Notes: generated by a model not told the origin, from the letters alone. Counted from the stretch's first letter, positions 20,517 to 35,109 are shown. The stretch: 64,000 nucleotides of DNA from Eucommia ulmoides (GCA_016647705.1 JAENRU010000476.1:1-64000), one strand, 5' to 3'. Numbers and translations: made by a program.

Positions 20517-23012
20517 TGGATGGATACTTAGTTCTATTATGCTAATGAATTACGGTTTGATAGATGTATTTGAGCTGTAGGAAATTATAGATGGATGTTT
20601 TGTAAAGGTGTATTGAATATGTTTTTGTTCTGCTTTGCTGATTTGATTTTTTTTTGTGTCATGTTCTGTTCGGTAAAGGTGTCTTTTTTTTTTGTTCGGT
20701 ACCAGTCCAAGTACAATGCTTTGGTTCGTAAGGATGGATTGTCCACTGTTTTTGTTTGTCTAATTTTTTTTTTTTTTTGGTTTGGTACAATTTTTATTTG
20801 TCTAGTTTTTTTTTTTTATCTTCATTAAAATCTTAAGGATGTTTAGTTTGGTACAATGTTCAATAGTGATGTTCGGTTTGTTTGTCCAGTTTTTGACGAT
20901 CAATACAATATTGGTGTGTTTGTCTAGGTACAATATTTGATCAATAAAATATTTGGTTTATTTCTCTAGGTATAATATTTGATCAATTTCATATTTGGTT
21001 TGTTTGGTGATGCATAAATACCTTATTGGTGAATGAATTGTTTAATGTCCCGTTCGTTAAGTTCATTATTTTATTTTTTTTTTAGTTCTAAAATGAATTT
21101 GGCGTTTGGGTTTTGATGTATGAGATGAATTTGGTGATCAGTTTTTGTTTTAGTTCAAAATAAAGTGTTTGAGTTAGCTTAATTAAGAAACAAAATACGA
21201 AATACACCATTAATTAAACAAAATCTAATAAAACATTCAAAATGCGATTTATTTCCAAATGACTACAAATACCACCCATGAAACAACTAATGCTATCAAT
21301 CATTTCGTTTCTTTGTTCTTCCTTCAATTATTCTCCTCTTCTAAAACATTCATTTTTCTTGATAATCTTGGTGTTATTGTCGATGACCTTGGACACATAG
21401 GAGGATCAACCAGTAAGAAATAACGACAACCTCTAGCCTAGAAATCAAATTGGATTTTTTTTTTTAAATATTTGATGACAATGGTATGGACAAACAAAAA
21501 GAAAAAAAAATACCTAACTTGGTATTTCTACAAGAAAAAAAAATTAAAACGTCCTTTAAAGAATTATGTGCTAGTCCAGGATGGTACCATTTTGCTTTCC
21601 TCCCACAATTACAAATTTTTTTATGCTCCTCCTTGATTTTTGATTTTAGGACAAATAAAAAAGAAGAGTAAGAAAGAGTGTTTATAGGGTGAAAATGGCG
21701 GCATATGCATAATAATATAGAGTGGGTAAGAGTATTTATAGGCTGTCAATGGAAGGATTAATAGAAACTCATAGAAATAAATGAGAGGAAAATTAGTTGG
21801 GATCGAAAAATGATTGTTAATCAAACATTGACTGGTAAACTTTAACTAATAGAATCTTACAAAGGGGCCAATTTAGAATAAAAATAAAAATGACATAATG
21901 TGTCTATTTTCAATACAAAGGGCCAATTGGGCACCGACTGCATTTGTCCGGGACCAAAAAGAACAATATCCAAATATGTTCGTGAGAAAAAAGGAATATA
22001 ATTTCCGCCAATGACTTAAAGAATCACTTGATACTGTTGGTCAACACGAAGACAGAGAGAGAGCCATGTAGTTTGAGGTTTCGATCAATAGAACAAATGA
22101 TCTTCCTAACAGGTGAACTTGCTGCACAAGATTTCCTGCCCACAACGATTTTGGTTTGATTTTTTGGTGTGCAATTTGCTAGAAGCCAGATATTCATCGA
22201 TGTGGCTTTTGCTCATAATTTAACAAGACTTATGATCGGACAAGAGCTGATTGATTTAGATCGTTGGTGAGCAGTTTGTCGGCTCTCTCCTACGAGGCTA
22301 TGTTGAGGCATCGTTGGAATCCTAGAGGAGTTTGGATGGGACAAATTTGAATCTTTCTGGTTCTATCAAACCTGTTGCTTCCTCTCTGTCGGATGTGGCG
22401 GAGTTGTCACCCTAGAGTTTGACGGTGGCCTACACCAACTCCTCTTGTGCCAAGCCTTCGCTGATTGTTCCTTCGTCAGTGCCGTCGCCAGAGAAAACTA
22501 CGGTTGTGGGCAAAACGATTGTCGTTCCTAGGAGTATGAGAAAATTGGAGTGTATTGATGGGATTTCAAGACATTTTGCTCGTATCCCACACAGAAAGTG
22601 TCAACTGATACGCTCGATTTCATCAAACAATCACAGCCTCCAAACCTAATTAACACTTGCAATACTAAGGATAAGTCTTGGAATACCGGTCTGGTATCAG
22701 CTAATATCCTTCGGTTAAGAATAAGTTAATCAAGTATTGAGTGAAATCAATAATCATGGAACGAATTGACTATAAACGTAACCTGTAGGATAACTCTATT
22801 TATAGAGTATAAAAATTAACTCACCTCCTACTATTTCGAAAAATAATAGCTCCCGGATTGGGGAAAGAATATCTCCCGCTTTAAGGAGAATAATATCTCT
22901 TGGATTTAGACAAAATAATATCTCCTGAATTTGAGAGCATATATCTTGAGAATAATTCAAATTAAATCTGGTTGACCAGGTTATTATGGACCATAGTTTC
23001 TTGGTCCAAATT

Positions 23013-23176
23013 ATTAATTACTTATTCATCACACTGACATAATATGGGTTCCCCATTTAAGCCCATGTTGGCAGTCACCATGAGTCCTTAACGTGATTAA
23101 TTACTTATTCATCACACTTACATAATATGGGTTCCCATTAAGCCCATTTTGGCATTCACCATGAGTCCTTAATGTG
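23013..23176. repeat. 83-bp direct duplication, copy 2
   Basis: Copies start at 23013 and 23096. Point changes such as CCATGTTGGCAGTCACC occur in the first copy only. Confidence 0.85.
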
Positions 23177-23784
23177 GGGATTTATCTAGTAAATTTTACC
23201 CGCATCCACATCCATTACCTTGCAACAGGAAGTTTTTTATAATTTTTTTTAACATCCTCTTTCCTCCCTTATTTTCTATTTTTGGTTTTGTGTTGGACTT
23301 TTATTTTTGTTTTTAGTTTTATTTTTTTATTTACTTGTATATGATGTTTATAGGGAAAAAAAAAAAAAATCAAGAGTAAACAAGTTAGAAAACAAAAAAT
23401 AGAAAATAAAAACAAAAGAAAAAAGAAAAAATTTTAATTTAAAAACAAAAAACAAAACTTGTTTTTTTAATAGCTTCCTCTTTTTTTTTTTTTTTTTTTA
23501 TATAGTTTTTAACTTTCGATTTTCTTTTTATTTTCTGTAAATATCATTAAAAAATAAAGATGAAAAAAAAAAAATGAAAACAAAAAAAAAAACGTGGAGA
23601 ATAAAAAAGAAAAAAAAAATAGAAAAAAAAAAGAGCGAGTAGAGAATAAAAAGAAAAAAAAAAAGAAAGAAAAAAAAAATTATTAGATGGTTAGTATATT
23701 TTTAAAATTTCAAATTACTAGTCCCGAAAAATAAAATATATTAAAATAAGAGGAGAATCTTAATCTTATTAACAAGAAATGAAG

Positions 23785-23985
23785 ACCAACATGAGTTGGT
23801 CCAAACGGAAAGGGCTTGGTTCCAACCTCCAGAGATTGGACTTCAGGGGTTTGTATGAAAAGGTTTTTTGTTGGAAGAGGTATTCCGTTTCTACACCCAA
23901 CAGCACCTTGAGAATTAGTCCTCTTCCGACCGATGGGGACGAGGATACTCTGAAAAATCGGAAAATAAATAAATAAATAATAAAA
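23785..23985 (+). mobile_element. SINE, copy 2
   Basis: The left duplication AAATGAAG is at 23777-23784. The right one has lost a base (AAATGAG). The A box TGGTCCAAACGG is intact. Several one-base indels in the body create a 65-codon forward frame absent from other copies; it is not a gene. Confidence 0.65.
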
Positions 23986-24060
23986 AAATGAGGGTTAAAT
24001 TAGTATCTCCATAGTAAGATATTCACTAGATCTAGTCAGAGAGAATTGGCTGAATTGATT

Positions 24061-24835
24061 TTTATGTACTAGGTTTAGTCAAAAATCAAGAATCATCCTT
24101 TACATTATTGGTAGGGTGATTAGACCCAACAAAGCAAATAATTTGGCCTCTTCTTCATGTCCCAAAATCCAACACCTACTCCTTGCTAAAAAATACACGC
24201 ACAAAAAAATTATTTCATATTTTTATTTTTAACTTTTATTCTTATTTTTTACTTTTATTTATTTATTTATTTTTCATTTTTTATTTTTAATTTTTTTGGT
24301 CCAGTATTTGTAGGGAAAAACAAAAGTAAAAATCTAGAAAAAAAATGCAAAAAAAAAAATCAAAAAACAGGATTTGAAAAATAAGAAATGAATTATAAAA
24401 CAAAATATAGTTTCTAATCTTTGTTTTTAAAATTAAAGTTTTTTTATTTATTTTTTAATTTTTTTGGATAAACACCATGTAGAAAATAAAATAATGAACA
24501 ACGCAAAAATAATAAAAAAAATAGAAAATAGAAAACAAGATAAACATAGAGAATGAGAAATTGGAAAAAAAAAATTAGAAAACAAAAGCATAAGACAAAA
24601 TATGTTGTAAGAGTACTTTTGTTAACAAAATGTGATTTTTTATAAAATAAATAATAATAAAAATTATATTACAAATGTATTTCGTAAACAAAAATTGTAG
24701 AGCGTCTCAGATTATTAAACTGAAAAGCTAAAAGATGTTGTAAATCTATTAAAATTAGATAGGGTTATTCATATTATTTTTAAAATGAGGTTTTAAACTC
24801 TTATACCCCAAATATATATATATATATATATATAT
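24061..24835. repeat. Block C1, copy 2
   Basis: Collinear with 7200-7976, with scattered indels such as TTGGTAGGGTGATTAG for TTGGAGGTGATTAG near 24110. Confidence 0.8.
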
Positions 24836-26496
24836 TGGGTAGCAATTTATTTTGCTACAAAACACAAGTGTACGAGTCAAGTTTTTATAGTAAATGGTGA
24901 GTAGAGTGTCGTATCCATAGGGATTGATTTAAATTATTGCTAAATACCGCGATTATCGTAACCCAACTTTATCTAGACGACTAAGGTTAAATGCGGTTGA
25001 AAACAAAATAAAAACAAATATAAAATCAATAAACAAACTAAAATATAGATTTCCTATGCACAAACGTTCTAAGGGCTCAATTTCATCTCGTTATTTTCAT
25101 TTCATCCTATTAAATTATTAGTCAATTCATTAATTCAATAATCAAGGTCATTTGTGCTTATTCACTATCTCTCTCGAGTGTCAAGTGAATGATTATGTAA
25201 ACACTTTAATATTGATATCTCAATCTAGTATTTAGGTGAAAAAATTCGTTATATCCGACCTTATAGATTATCCAAGCTGTAAATATCTCCTGATTTTATT
25301 AAAATTTACATTGAGTTTAACCTAAGTCTGAACCCAAAATTACCTTTCCCGAGTGTCAAATTCCAAGTTCTCAAATCAATCAAGATATCATATGGAAACA
25401 TAGATTGGAAGCATTAATAGGGCAAACACAATTGAATAGAGATTATAGTCGATAAATCTAGAATTTGATCAAGATTCTAAATTTTGAACTCAAATACCTA
25501 GGTGTTGATTTCTTTTCGGACTCACAACAACCTAAATTATACACTTTCATTCCGGCTAAGAACTCAATCTCTATCTCAAGTATAAAATTCACATCTCAAA
25601 TCATCTAATTCATTGACCACATGAATCAAAAGCATTAAACATAGAGAAGCATAAAATAGATTAAAATTAACAATTAACAAAATATTCAAAATATGGTTCA
25701 AACATGATTACATCAAGCCCTAGATAAAATGACTAACTCACATAGATAAATCCATAACTAATACTTTCAAGAAATCCATAAATGTAAAATAACAAATACA
25801 AAGTCAAGAAATATTAGGGAGGAGAGAAGAAATCCAAATCTCATTCGTGGAGAAGTTCTATTTCTTCTCTCTGTTCCCGTTCTCATTCCTCTTCAACTCC
25901 TCTTCCTACTCCACCTCAAAAATGAGCCAAAATTCCCTTAAGATGATTTAGATCGAAGAGTTGCGATGTAGAACGCATTTTCCGCGCTTGCAGCCCCGTG
26001 TTTTTGCTCTGTAGCTGCGAGGTTTCTAAAAAAATAGCCATAACTTTCTCGTCCAAATTCCAATTGACGTGATTCAAATTATTGAAAATCTAGAAAATGA
26101 TCTACAACTTTAAAATTTTGAGTTTTTCTAAAATCGGATTGATCGGTAAAAAATAAGTTTGAAGTTCGTCGAGCGGCGCTACAGTGCCAAATTGCTAGGG
26201 TTTGTGTGGATTGACCACCCGTGCTGCAGCCCCAAAAGGCGCCCATCCACACTGTAGTGCCAAATCATTGGCGTTGCAGTGCCATTTTGCGGTGGCTAGA
26301 TCCCTACTACAGTGCCATTTTGATGGTGTTGCAGCCTTGAGCTGCTGTTTACCTTTCTTTTCTTGATTTGTCTCCCGTTTTTTCCAAACTCTACGTATCG
26401 AAACCAAATAAAATTAGAAATTAACAATAAAAACAGTAAAAATCACTCAAAACTAACACTTAACTACAAAGATATAATGATTAAAAAATCGACTTA

Positions 26497-26499
<3 letters not shown>
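24836..26499 (-). mobile_element. Solo LTR (Tat/Athila-type), copy 2
   Basis: Termini are kept apart from an extra G at the left end (TGGGTAGC). Extra bases near 25980-26020 (TTCCGCGCTTGCAGCC, GTAGCTGCGAGG) break up what is TTCGCGCTGCAGCC and GTAGCGCGAGG in copies 1 and 3. Confidence 0.7.
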
Positions 26500-26539
<40 letters not shown>

Positions 26540-27026
26540 GGCTTGATCCACTTGGCCCACTAGGTTAAAACTCTAACTATAGGGGTCTCCCACTTTCCCT
26601 ATAAATACTTGTATATATTGTTGTATTCTCTAAATCACTTTCTCATAATATTAATACATTATTCATGGTTCCTCACTTCTCAATTATTTTAACAATAGAC
26701 ATATATATAGAGAGAGAGAATTGTATTTATTCATTCTTCATGTTTCTCATATTATTAAACTGAGAAGATAAGGGACCAATTCTAATATTATTAAAATAAT
26801 ATGAGGATGTTCGGTTATTTGTCAAAATGGTGGGTTTAAAACTTGTATATTCATATATATATATATATATATTACATTTATTCATTCTTTATGTTAGTCA
26901 AAGAGAATTGACTCAATTTTTTGTTTTTTAATTATTAAATGTGGTGGGGATGCAGATGTGGCTCAGGGTTAGCCCCTTGGGTAAAATGACCAATGTAGTT
27001 GCTTGGGGCCCTGGAGGTCCCTTAAA

Positions 27027-27067
<41 letters not shown>

Positions 27068-27326
27068 CTATTAGCGCCGCTTACCACCAGCTCTTAAATT
27101 GATGTGGAAACTACAAAATGAACCCACTTAGTTTTTTCTTTTCTTTTCACATTGGTTATTCCTATTAGCATTCGGGAACTAATTTGGCCACTATTAATAA
27201 ATCGTTATCTTCCATACACATGTCACTTCTAAGAAAAGGGAACAAAATATGGTAATAACTACTAATAAAACTGAAAATGAAACCTAGAATTTCTCCTATA
27301 TTGTGATTGTTGTTCAATGATTTTTA

Positions 27327-28694
27327 TACATCACATGAATCTATAAATTATGATCTTCAAAATGAGATGTTGATTTTTTAATGGTGTTTTGGATTAGAAT
27401 GCATGTGAATTGTTATATATAACATTAGTTATGATGTTAATATAATATATAACATCATTACAATCTGTGTGCCCCGTGAGTGCTGAATATAACTTCCAAT
27501 GCAATAGAAAATAACATCAATTCATATTGATAATAACACAAATTATACTTGTCAATGCGATATGGTTATTGATAAATATGATTTAGATATTGAATGTAAC
27601 ACTCAATTATCTTTTGATAATGGTATAAGACCATGTTAAATATAACACGAATGTTAAAACTGAAAATTCTGGAAATGTCATGTTGAATGTACAGGACTGT
27701 ATAAACTGAAATTAATAAAAAAAAAAAATATTGAATGTGATATCATTTTGAAGGATTTTATTGGAATATACAATTAGATCGTGAAAAAAAATGTGAAAAA
27801 TAATAGGCTTTTTTTTTTTTTTTTTATTTAATGAAATCGTTTCATAAGAAAATAACGATTTAAAAAAGACAATCTCCAATACGGCAATTCTTACAAGGAC
27901 AAATTAGTCTTGCAAATTTTATTTTATTGTTAAAAAAATTGGGACTAGAGCGGTTCGAAAAATCTGTATAACAAGATTGTTTGGTTTAATTTTAAATAGT
28001 TAGAATCAATTGATACTAACATATTTTATTTGCGTTCACTTGATAGTTTTTTCTTAATATTATATCAAATAAAAAATTAATTTTAATTCAATCACTATAT
28101 TAATTATTTTTTTTATATTTAAATTTGATTAAAAAGTATGAATATTTAAAATAAAAATATACTTAAAGATTGACCTTGACTTGACTAGATCACTTTTTCA
28201 ATGCAATCCACAAGAAAATAGTCATTTTGTTCACACGAACAAGATTTCGAAAATTATGCACTAGGTTTAGTCTAAGAATCAAGAATCATGTACCAAAATT
28301 CAACACCTACTTCCTTAAAAAACATAAAAAAGTTTCAGTAGTAGCAGACTAATGATGTAACCATGCATACAATACATTTTATGGGTATTTGTGATCTACT
28401 TTCCTTTTTTATTTTCTATTAAGCAATCTCATACCTCATTTACTAAATATCAATCAATATTTTTTAGGGTTAATTATACTTTACCTCTTGTAATTTGGCC
28501 AATTTTTTTATCATTTTTTTTTTTTTAACACCACATAATTCTTCTATAGATAAAAAATTATTGAATTTTTATTGTGACGACAACTTTACCCTTACTATTT
28601 AAAAATAATTAAAAATTAAAATACATAAATATTCGTTTAAGTTATTTATTTATTTTATATTTTTCTTCATTACTTTTTTACACTAGCCTATATA

Positions 28695-28744
<50 letters not shown>

Positions 28745-28795
28745 CCCCTTCGTTTTTTAACAAAATACTAATAAAAAATTGTTTAGTCCTTGCCG
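27327..28795. repeat. Block A2, copy 2
   Basis: The palindrome is broken by an extra T (GAATTGTTATATATAACATT). The (TA)n near 28687-28740 carries an internal TT interruption. Confidence 0.8.
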
Positions 28796-29234
28796 AACTT
28801 CTCTCTATCTCTCATGTATTTTTACAAGAAAAATTAATCAAAGGTGGTGACTATTATTTTTTAAATGATAGGGGCAATTTGTTGATTTGCACAATATGAC
28901 AGGAGAGGTAAGGGGTATAACAAGAAAAAAAAAAAAAAATTAGGCGTGATTTAATATTGTTTTTTCAAATTTTTTTATTCTAATTGTAGAGTACTTTATT
29001 TTTTTGGCTCCTATCAATTTATATTTTTAATTTTTATCAATATTTAGTTCACTTTAACTATCAAATTATATAGGAATTCAACATTTAATCAATATCAACT
29101 CCATAAATTCAAATAATTTGATGTTAATGTTAAATGAAATATTATTTAATTTGATGTTAATGTTAAATGAAATATTATTAAATAAGAGGAGAATCTTCAT
29201 CGTTTTGAAATGAAGAGTAGTAGTCCAAAAGGAT

Positions 29235-29910
29235 TTTAGTGTACTAGGTTTAATCCAAAAATCAAGAATCATCCTTTACATTATTGGGGTGATTTGACCC
29301 AACAACGCAAAATAATTTGGCCTCTTCTTCATGTACCAAAATTCAACACCTACTTCCTTAAAAATTCAAGCACAAAAAAATTATTTCATATTTTTATTCT
29401 TATTTTTTTTAATTATATTATTTTTTATTTTTTCTATTTCTTTCATTTTTTCTTTTAAATTTTTTTGTCCAGTATTTGTAGGGAAAAACAAATGTATAAG
29501 TCTAGGAAAAAAAATGCAAAAAATAAAAAAAGAGGGTTTTGAAAAATAAAGAAATGAATTACAAAAAAAAATGGTTTTTATTCTTTGATTTTAAACTTAA
29601 TTTTTTGTTCGATAAACACCATATAAAAATAAAAATAAGGAACAACGCAAAAATAAAAAATAGAAAACAAGATTAAAAAAAAAAAAAAAAATACAGACAG
29701 AAAAAGTTGAAAAAAAAATTAGAAAACAAAGCGTAAGAAAAAATATGTTGTAAGAGCTTTTATATTAACAAAATGTGAACTTTTTTAAAATTGAAAAAGA
29801 AAAAATATACTACTAATGTATTTTGTCCAAAAAATTGTACGGGGCGTCTCAAATTATTAAACTAAAAGCTAAAAGATATTGTAATTACTATTAAACAAGA
29901 TAGGGTTATT
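29235..29910. repeat. Block C2, copy 2
   Basis: Collinear with 12375-13060. The single AAATGAAG lies just upstream near 29208-29215. Confidence 0.75.
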
Positions 29911-30130
29911 CTTATATATATATATATAATTTTCGCGAGTGCATAATCATTAGATGCATTTTATAACATTTAGAAAATAACGGGGTAGATTGTGTCATTT
30001 ATTATTTGATTTAAAAATTTAGGGGGCAATTAGCAATTTAAAAAAAAAAAATTTAGATTTTGGGTTTAACTAAGAACTTAAAGAATATTTAGGGGAGATT
30101 CATGTAATTTGAAAAAAATAAAATAAAATA

Positions 30131-30136
<6 letters not shown>

Positions 30137-30191
<55 letters not shown>

Positions 30192-32023
30192 CAATTCAGA
30201 AAAAAAAAAGGGAGGAAAACAAAACAAAAAAAAGAAATAGAAGAGAGAGAGAAAAGTCGGTCGGCGACAGTAAGGAGAGAGAGAGGGGGTTCGGCCGGGT
30301 GGGGTGGTTCGTCGACGGTAAGGTGAAGGCAATCGACATGGCGGGGTGGCGTTGTCGTTCGTTCAGTGATTTGCAGATAGTGTAGGGTGCTCGATCAGGG
30401 TGTGTGTTCCGGCGTGGATGTGCGTGGGTGTGAATGTTGAGTTTGTGTTGTGTTTCGTTTGTGTGTGTGTGTGTTTTGTTCATCGTGAGGGTATGTGTGC
30501 TCTGATCGTTGAAGAGGGGCGGCGAGTAAGATCGCCGGAGATGGTGAAGAGAGAGAGAGAGAGAGAGTTGTTCGCCTGAACCAATAACGCGAAGCAGAAA
30601 CAGAACCATCGCCGCGGCGGTGAAGATCCAGTGAGTTGAACAGGAAAAAAAAAAAAAAAGCATTCGCCACAGTGTTGAGGTCCAGGCGTAGAAAACAGAA
30701 AATAGAAAAGAAAGAAAAAAAAAGTGGAAAAAAAAAAAAAGAATAAAAAAGAAGGAAAAAAAGAAGAAGAAGAAGAAAATCAAATAAAAACAAAAATCTA
30801 AAATCCAATCTCTCGGCAGGCAGAAGATTTGGAACAGGTAGAATTCTGAACTCTTTAATATATGAATTTAATTTTCTCATTGTGTGATTTATGGTAAATT
30901 GTGGAATTTTACCTATTAAATTATATGAAATAATTTAGAAGGCGTGAAAATTATGTGAAAAGCATGTCAATGTGTTTTTATGTGTCGTATTAATTAAATG
31001 CACGTATTAGAGGAGTTGGAGTTCTACTGAGTGTTGGCTCACAACCTCACAGTTTTTGGTTGCAGTGTCGTTGAGGACGAATCGATGCCGGGAATTATAT
31101 AAAGAAATATTATTTGTAATAATTGTAATTAATTTACTGCTGTAAAAAACTGACTCGATAAAGTGAATAAAATTATTGTCATCGTAAATATTGTTGTATT
31201 ATAAGATTTAAACTGATAATTATAATTGTCGTCGTAATTGTATATTAAATTTGTATTAAATTTACCGGTGATAGAAATTTATTTGGGTATTTAAAAATAA
31301 TATGGTGACAAGAATTTCAACTGAAATTATAATTAGTTTGTAATTATATTATATTATGAATCCATAATATCATTCCATTCTCTTACATAAAGGGAGTTTA
31401 TAAATCAAGTAATGGATGTATTTTTAAATTGACGTTATGTGTATCTAATTATTAGTTACTCTAATGGTCATGTTTAATATGCAAAATAATAAGGAAATAT
31501 ATTTAAATAAAGTAGTAATCAATATATGCGGTTTCAACAGTGTAGGATTGATTATGTGAAATTATTAAATGAAACTATTTATTAGTTAAATTTACGGTTG
31601 TAATCTTTATTTATGTTAGTTGTATTTATTATTTACAGTTGTAATTTCGATTCGATAAATTGATAAATTATGAATTTGATAATTTTAATTATCGTCGTCG
31701 CGTGTAAAATTTATCAGTTTTTTGTTAATTAAAATATTATTTATTTAATAAAATTATCGTCGTTGATAAATAAAAATTGTCGCCGTTGTTTGGGAAAAAA
31801 ATTTCTCGAAGTAATTCGAAATAAATTAGCGGTCATTTGGTTGTATTTAAATTGTAATTATTATATTTTTTAGTTACCGTTGTAAAATCAACAACAAAAT
31901 TAGCGCCGTCGCACTTTAAAATTTATTGGACTTTGTAGAATGAAAATTTGATCAATCGGTTTTAGTGTTAATTTCTCTATAGGAAAAAGCATAGTAGCGG
32001 CCCTGGGAAATCAGACCGTTACA
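30137..32023 (+). mobile_element. LTR block B2, copy 2
   Basis: Ends ...GACCGTTACA two bases before the primer-binding site. Indels cluster in its first 700 bases; after about 30850 it is nearly identical to copy 1. Confidence 0.65.
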
Positions 32024-32025
32024 GA

Positions 32026-32037
32026 TGGTATCAGAGC
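32026..32037 (+). other. Primer-binding site, copy 2
   Basis: TGGTATCAGAGC is unchanged; one T is lost just downstream (GGGTTGCGACC). Confidence 0.85.
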
Positions 32038-32637
32038 GGGTTGCGACCACCCTGAGACTGGGTTATGGTACCCATTGGTCTCTTACCCATAATAAGTTCA
32101 GTAAATTAAAATAATAATTTTCACTAATACGTTAATAAATTATTTAGTTATGCATTTATGCGATTCTGATGCAATAAATTAGATATACGATTGCTTGTTA
32201 GTCAATAATTATTATCTTATTAAATGGCACTTCTAGTTGGAACTATAAATTGCAGCAATAGTATGGATGTAACAAAACTCGTGTGAGCCATGTAAATTTT
32301 GTGTCCTGTATGTCATTTTTAAGTGGTGCATTTTCATCTTTTTGTTTATTGTGTCCTGTATGTCACTTAATATGCAATAAATTATTTTCACTAGTATGTT
32401 AATAATAATTTTAACTAGTATGTTAAGTGTGGGGTGGATGCATTTGTAGGCCTTGAAATTTGACCAAAATCTCACTTTGGTCCCTACAATTTCAATTTGA
32501 ACATACTATCATTGTAGGTGACATTTGATTAATGTAACTTATCAATAATAAGTTAAAAAAGTCTGAGTGAGTGTCGTGTTAGCCGTGCACCATAAGAATT
32601 GTCGCTAAATTGGAAATATTAATTTAAAGGTATGTAT

Positions 32638-33344
32638 TATCTTCTATATAAATCATGAAATTATATTTTCATATTAAATTATGGAAGAAAAAAAAAAAGT
32701 GTTAATGAAATGGACAGCTTTACGGTGATTCATGGATCAAGTAAAATTTTGAAAGGTGAAAAATGATTTTATTATCTTACTGTGCCATAGTTTTCTTTTC
32801 GTTAGAAGTCCATGTCCTGTGAGATATGGATTTACCTGTCAGGCGAGACCTGTATGGTGGATTATGTTGTTACCTGTCAGGCGAGACCTGTAGGATGGAT
32901 TATGTTGTTACCTGTCAGGCAAGACCTGAATGGTGGATTATGGTTGTTACCTGGTAGGCAAGACCTCTAGAGTGGATATATGTTGACCTGTCAGGAGTGT
33001 AAATCTTGCAGGTGACTGCCCCTACCATTGGGGATATTTAATGACCCTAACAATATTGGTCACTTTAGATGACACAGTTGTATAGGTTACGGTACTGTCG
33101 TAACTCCCGATCATGAGGTTAAATGATTCTATGGCTAGTAAGAAATATATGTGTGCGATATTTTTTAGTATATATCAAAATGATTTGGTTGGTGGATTGA
33201 AATGCATTATTTTATTGCGATAGTAGTAGTGGACTTTTATTCCTGCTTGGTGTGTGGATATATATAGTATATTTTGAAAAGTGGTGTTTGATAAAAATAT
33301 TTAATCCATAAATTCTTTTTATATCATGAAGGCAGTATGTGTAC
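32638..33344. repeat. Module M1 with 38-bp minisatellite, copy 2
   Basis: The array is at 32834-33012 with the same number of copies as in copy 1. One G is inserted in the fourth (TATGGTTGTTACC). Confidence 0.9.
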
Positions 33345-34090
33345 TATCTTCTATGTAAATTTACAAATTATATTTTCGTATAAATTGTGAAAAAAATGTG
33401 TTTATTAAAATTGGACAATTTTATAACTTATGTGGATCAAGTAGATTTTAAAGGTGAAAGGTGATTTTTGTTCGACTATGCCATATTTTTTTTTCTCGTT
33501 AAACGGATATGACCTGCAAGATGTGGATTTCTTCTCGTCAGGCGGATATAATCTGCGAGATGTGAATTTCTTCTCGTCAGACAGATATGACCTACGAGAT
33601 GTGGATTTCTTCTCGTCAGGCGGATATGACATGCGAGATGTGGATTTCTTCTCGTGAGGAGGATATGTCACGCGAGATGTGGATTACCTGCTAGGCAAGT
33701 CCTACAAGGTGGATTGACTCGTCAGGAGTGCAAATCCTGTAGGTGAAAACCCTACTGTTGGGGATAATAAATGGCCCTGACACTGATAGCCACTTTAGAT
33801 GGCACAGTTGTACAGGTTACAGTACCGTCGTAACTCTCGATCGTGAGGTAAACGATCCTATGACTGGTAAGGAAGTATGTTATTTTATTGTATACACGTG
33901 AGTTGATTAGGCGATTTAAAACCAGTTCTATGTTGAAGATATTTTGTTGAGATTTTGATATTAACAGTATGTCGATTATATTTTGTTGAGATCTGGATAC
34001 GGCCTAGTGTGGCGACATTTTATTGGAAAGTGGATATTGGATAAAAATACTTGATCCATAAAATGCTTTTATATTACGAAGACAATACAC
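33345..34090. repeat. Module M2 with 39-bp minisatellite, copy 2
   Basis: Array copies start at 33505, 33544, 33583, 33622 and 33661 and end near 33699. No length change relative to copy 1. Confidence 0.9.
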
Positions 34091-35075
34091 CGATAAAAAT
34101 AACTCAGATAGATATTGATCCACTACTATCGTTTATGGCGCCAAGATGTGGGGTCATTGAGAGACTATTGGGAGTTAATGCGGAAAAGATAATTTGAACT
34201 ATTCTTGAGTTTGATGGGTGATTTTTTAGGGTTTTATATAATATTTTTATATACATGTTACATTGACTATTGACTCTTTGTGACGTATCGGATTTTCGTA
34301 GTTGTGACGTATTTATATATTTCGATACATATTTATACGTGGTATATGTTCGAGGCGTCTTTATGTGGATTGAGACGTATTTATATGGCTGACACGTATT
34401 TGAATGTTTTGAGACGTATTTACGTGGTTGCGACATATTTACATACTTCCAAATAGCTATATGATTCTGGATATATTTATGTGGTTCGGTGATATTTATG
34501 TGAGTGAGAAATATTTATGTCGATTTTGACGTATTGCGAAAAATTTATTATTTGAAGTTAGATTGTGCTAATATTTATAAAACGTTTACGAGATTATTGA
34601 AATTTTGATGTGGATATTGGGATTGATGATTTTTGGTCTTACGGGTCAGTCCACGTGGAGTTTGGATTATCTGTTGCTTATGATGTTGGTTGCGAATATG
34701 TTGGTTAAATGTTAAATGGAATGGATAAATGCTGGTCATGGGATATGGCAGTGAACTTCAAAAGTCATGCCAAGCGAGAAAATTATTGAGGTCATAGACC
34801 TATTGAAAATGAGATAGACCCAATCCAGTGAAACTACCGTAATATTTTAAGAATATATTGTATTTATAGTTATTTTTATCAGAGTAGCGCAGCGGAACAT
34901 TTAGGAATATAAGATTCTTTGATAGTTGGTTGTCTGTGTTAGGTGTTACCGATTAAAATGCACCTTGTTTGTCGGTATTGGGTACAATGTGGGTCAAACA
35001 AGAAAAAAAAAGAAGAAGATGAAATGAAAATGAAAACGTGGCATCAAGGGAATAAAATCCAAACCACTTATTTCA

Positions 35076-35078
<3 letters not shown>

Positions 35079-35109
<31 letters not shown>

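Larger units (their letters stand above)
16895..33758. repeat. 16.9-kb tandem unit, copy 2
   Basis: Same order as copy 1. It is the noisiest copy: many one-base deletions and insertions, often outside homopolymers, cluster at about 18060-19450, 20430-24800 and 25980-29900. At 30900-33758 it is almost clean. Stretches without separate entries correspond to copy 1: spacer and degenerate array 17227-18211, T/G-rich region 20517-21170, AT-rich 21171-22030, GC-richer 22031-22660, low-complexity 23178-23776, (CA)n and TATA-like region 26498-26963, AT-rich 28796-29234, leader-like 32038-32637. Confidence 0.96.

Noticed and set aside
26195..26407. Reverse frame with alternating Trp-His-Cys residues
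   Set aside because: Lies inside the solo LTR and reads the repeated CAGTGCCA words; not a known protein.
30196..30880. Frames of 161 and 195 codons in copy 2 of block B2
   Set aside because: Same simple sequence as in the other copies, joined by indels specific to copy 2.
34104..34436. 110-codon reverse frame with repeated KYVS
   Set aside because: It is the translation of the degenerate GACGTATTTA array and is interrupted in the other copies.
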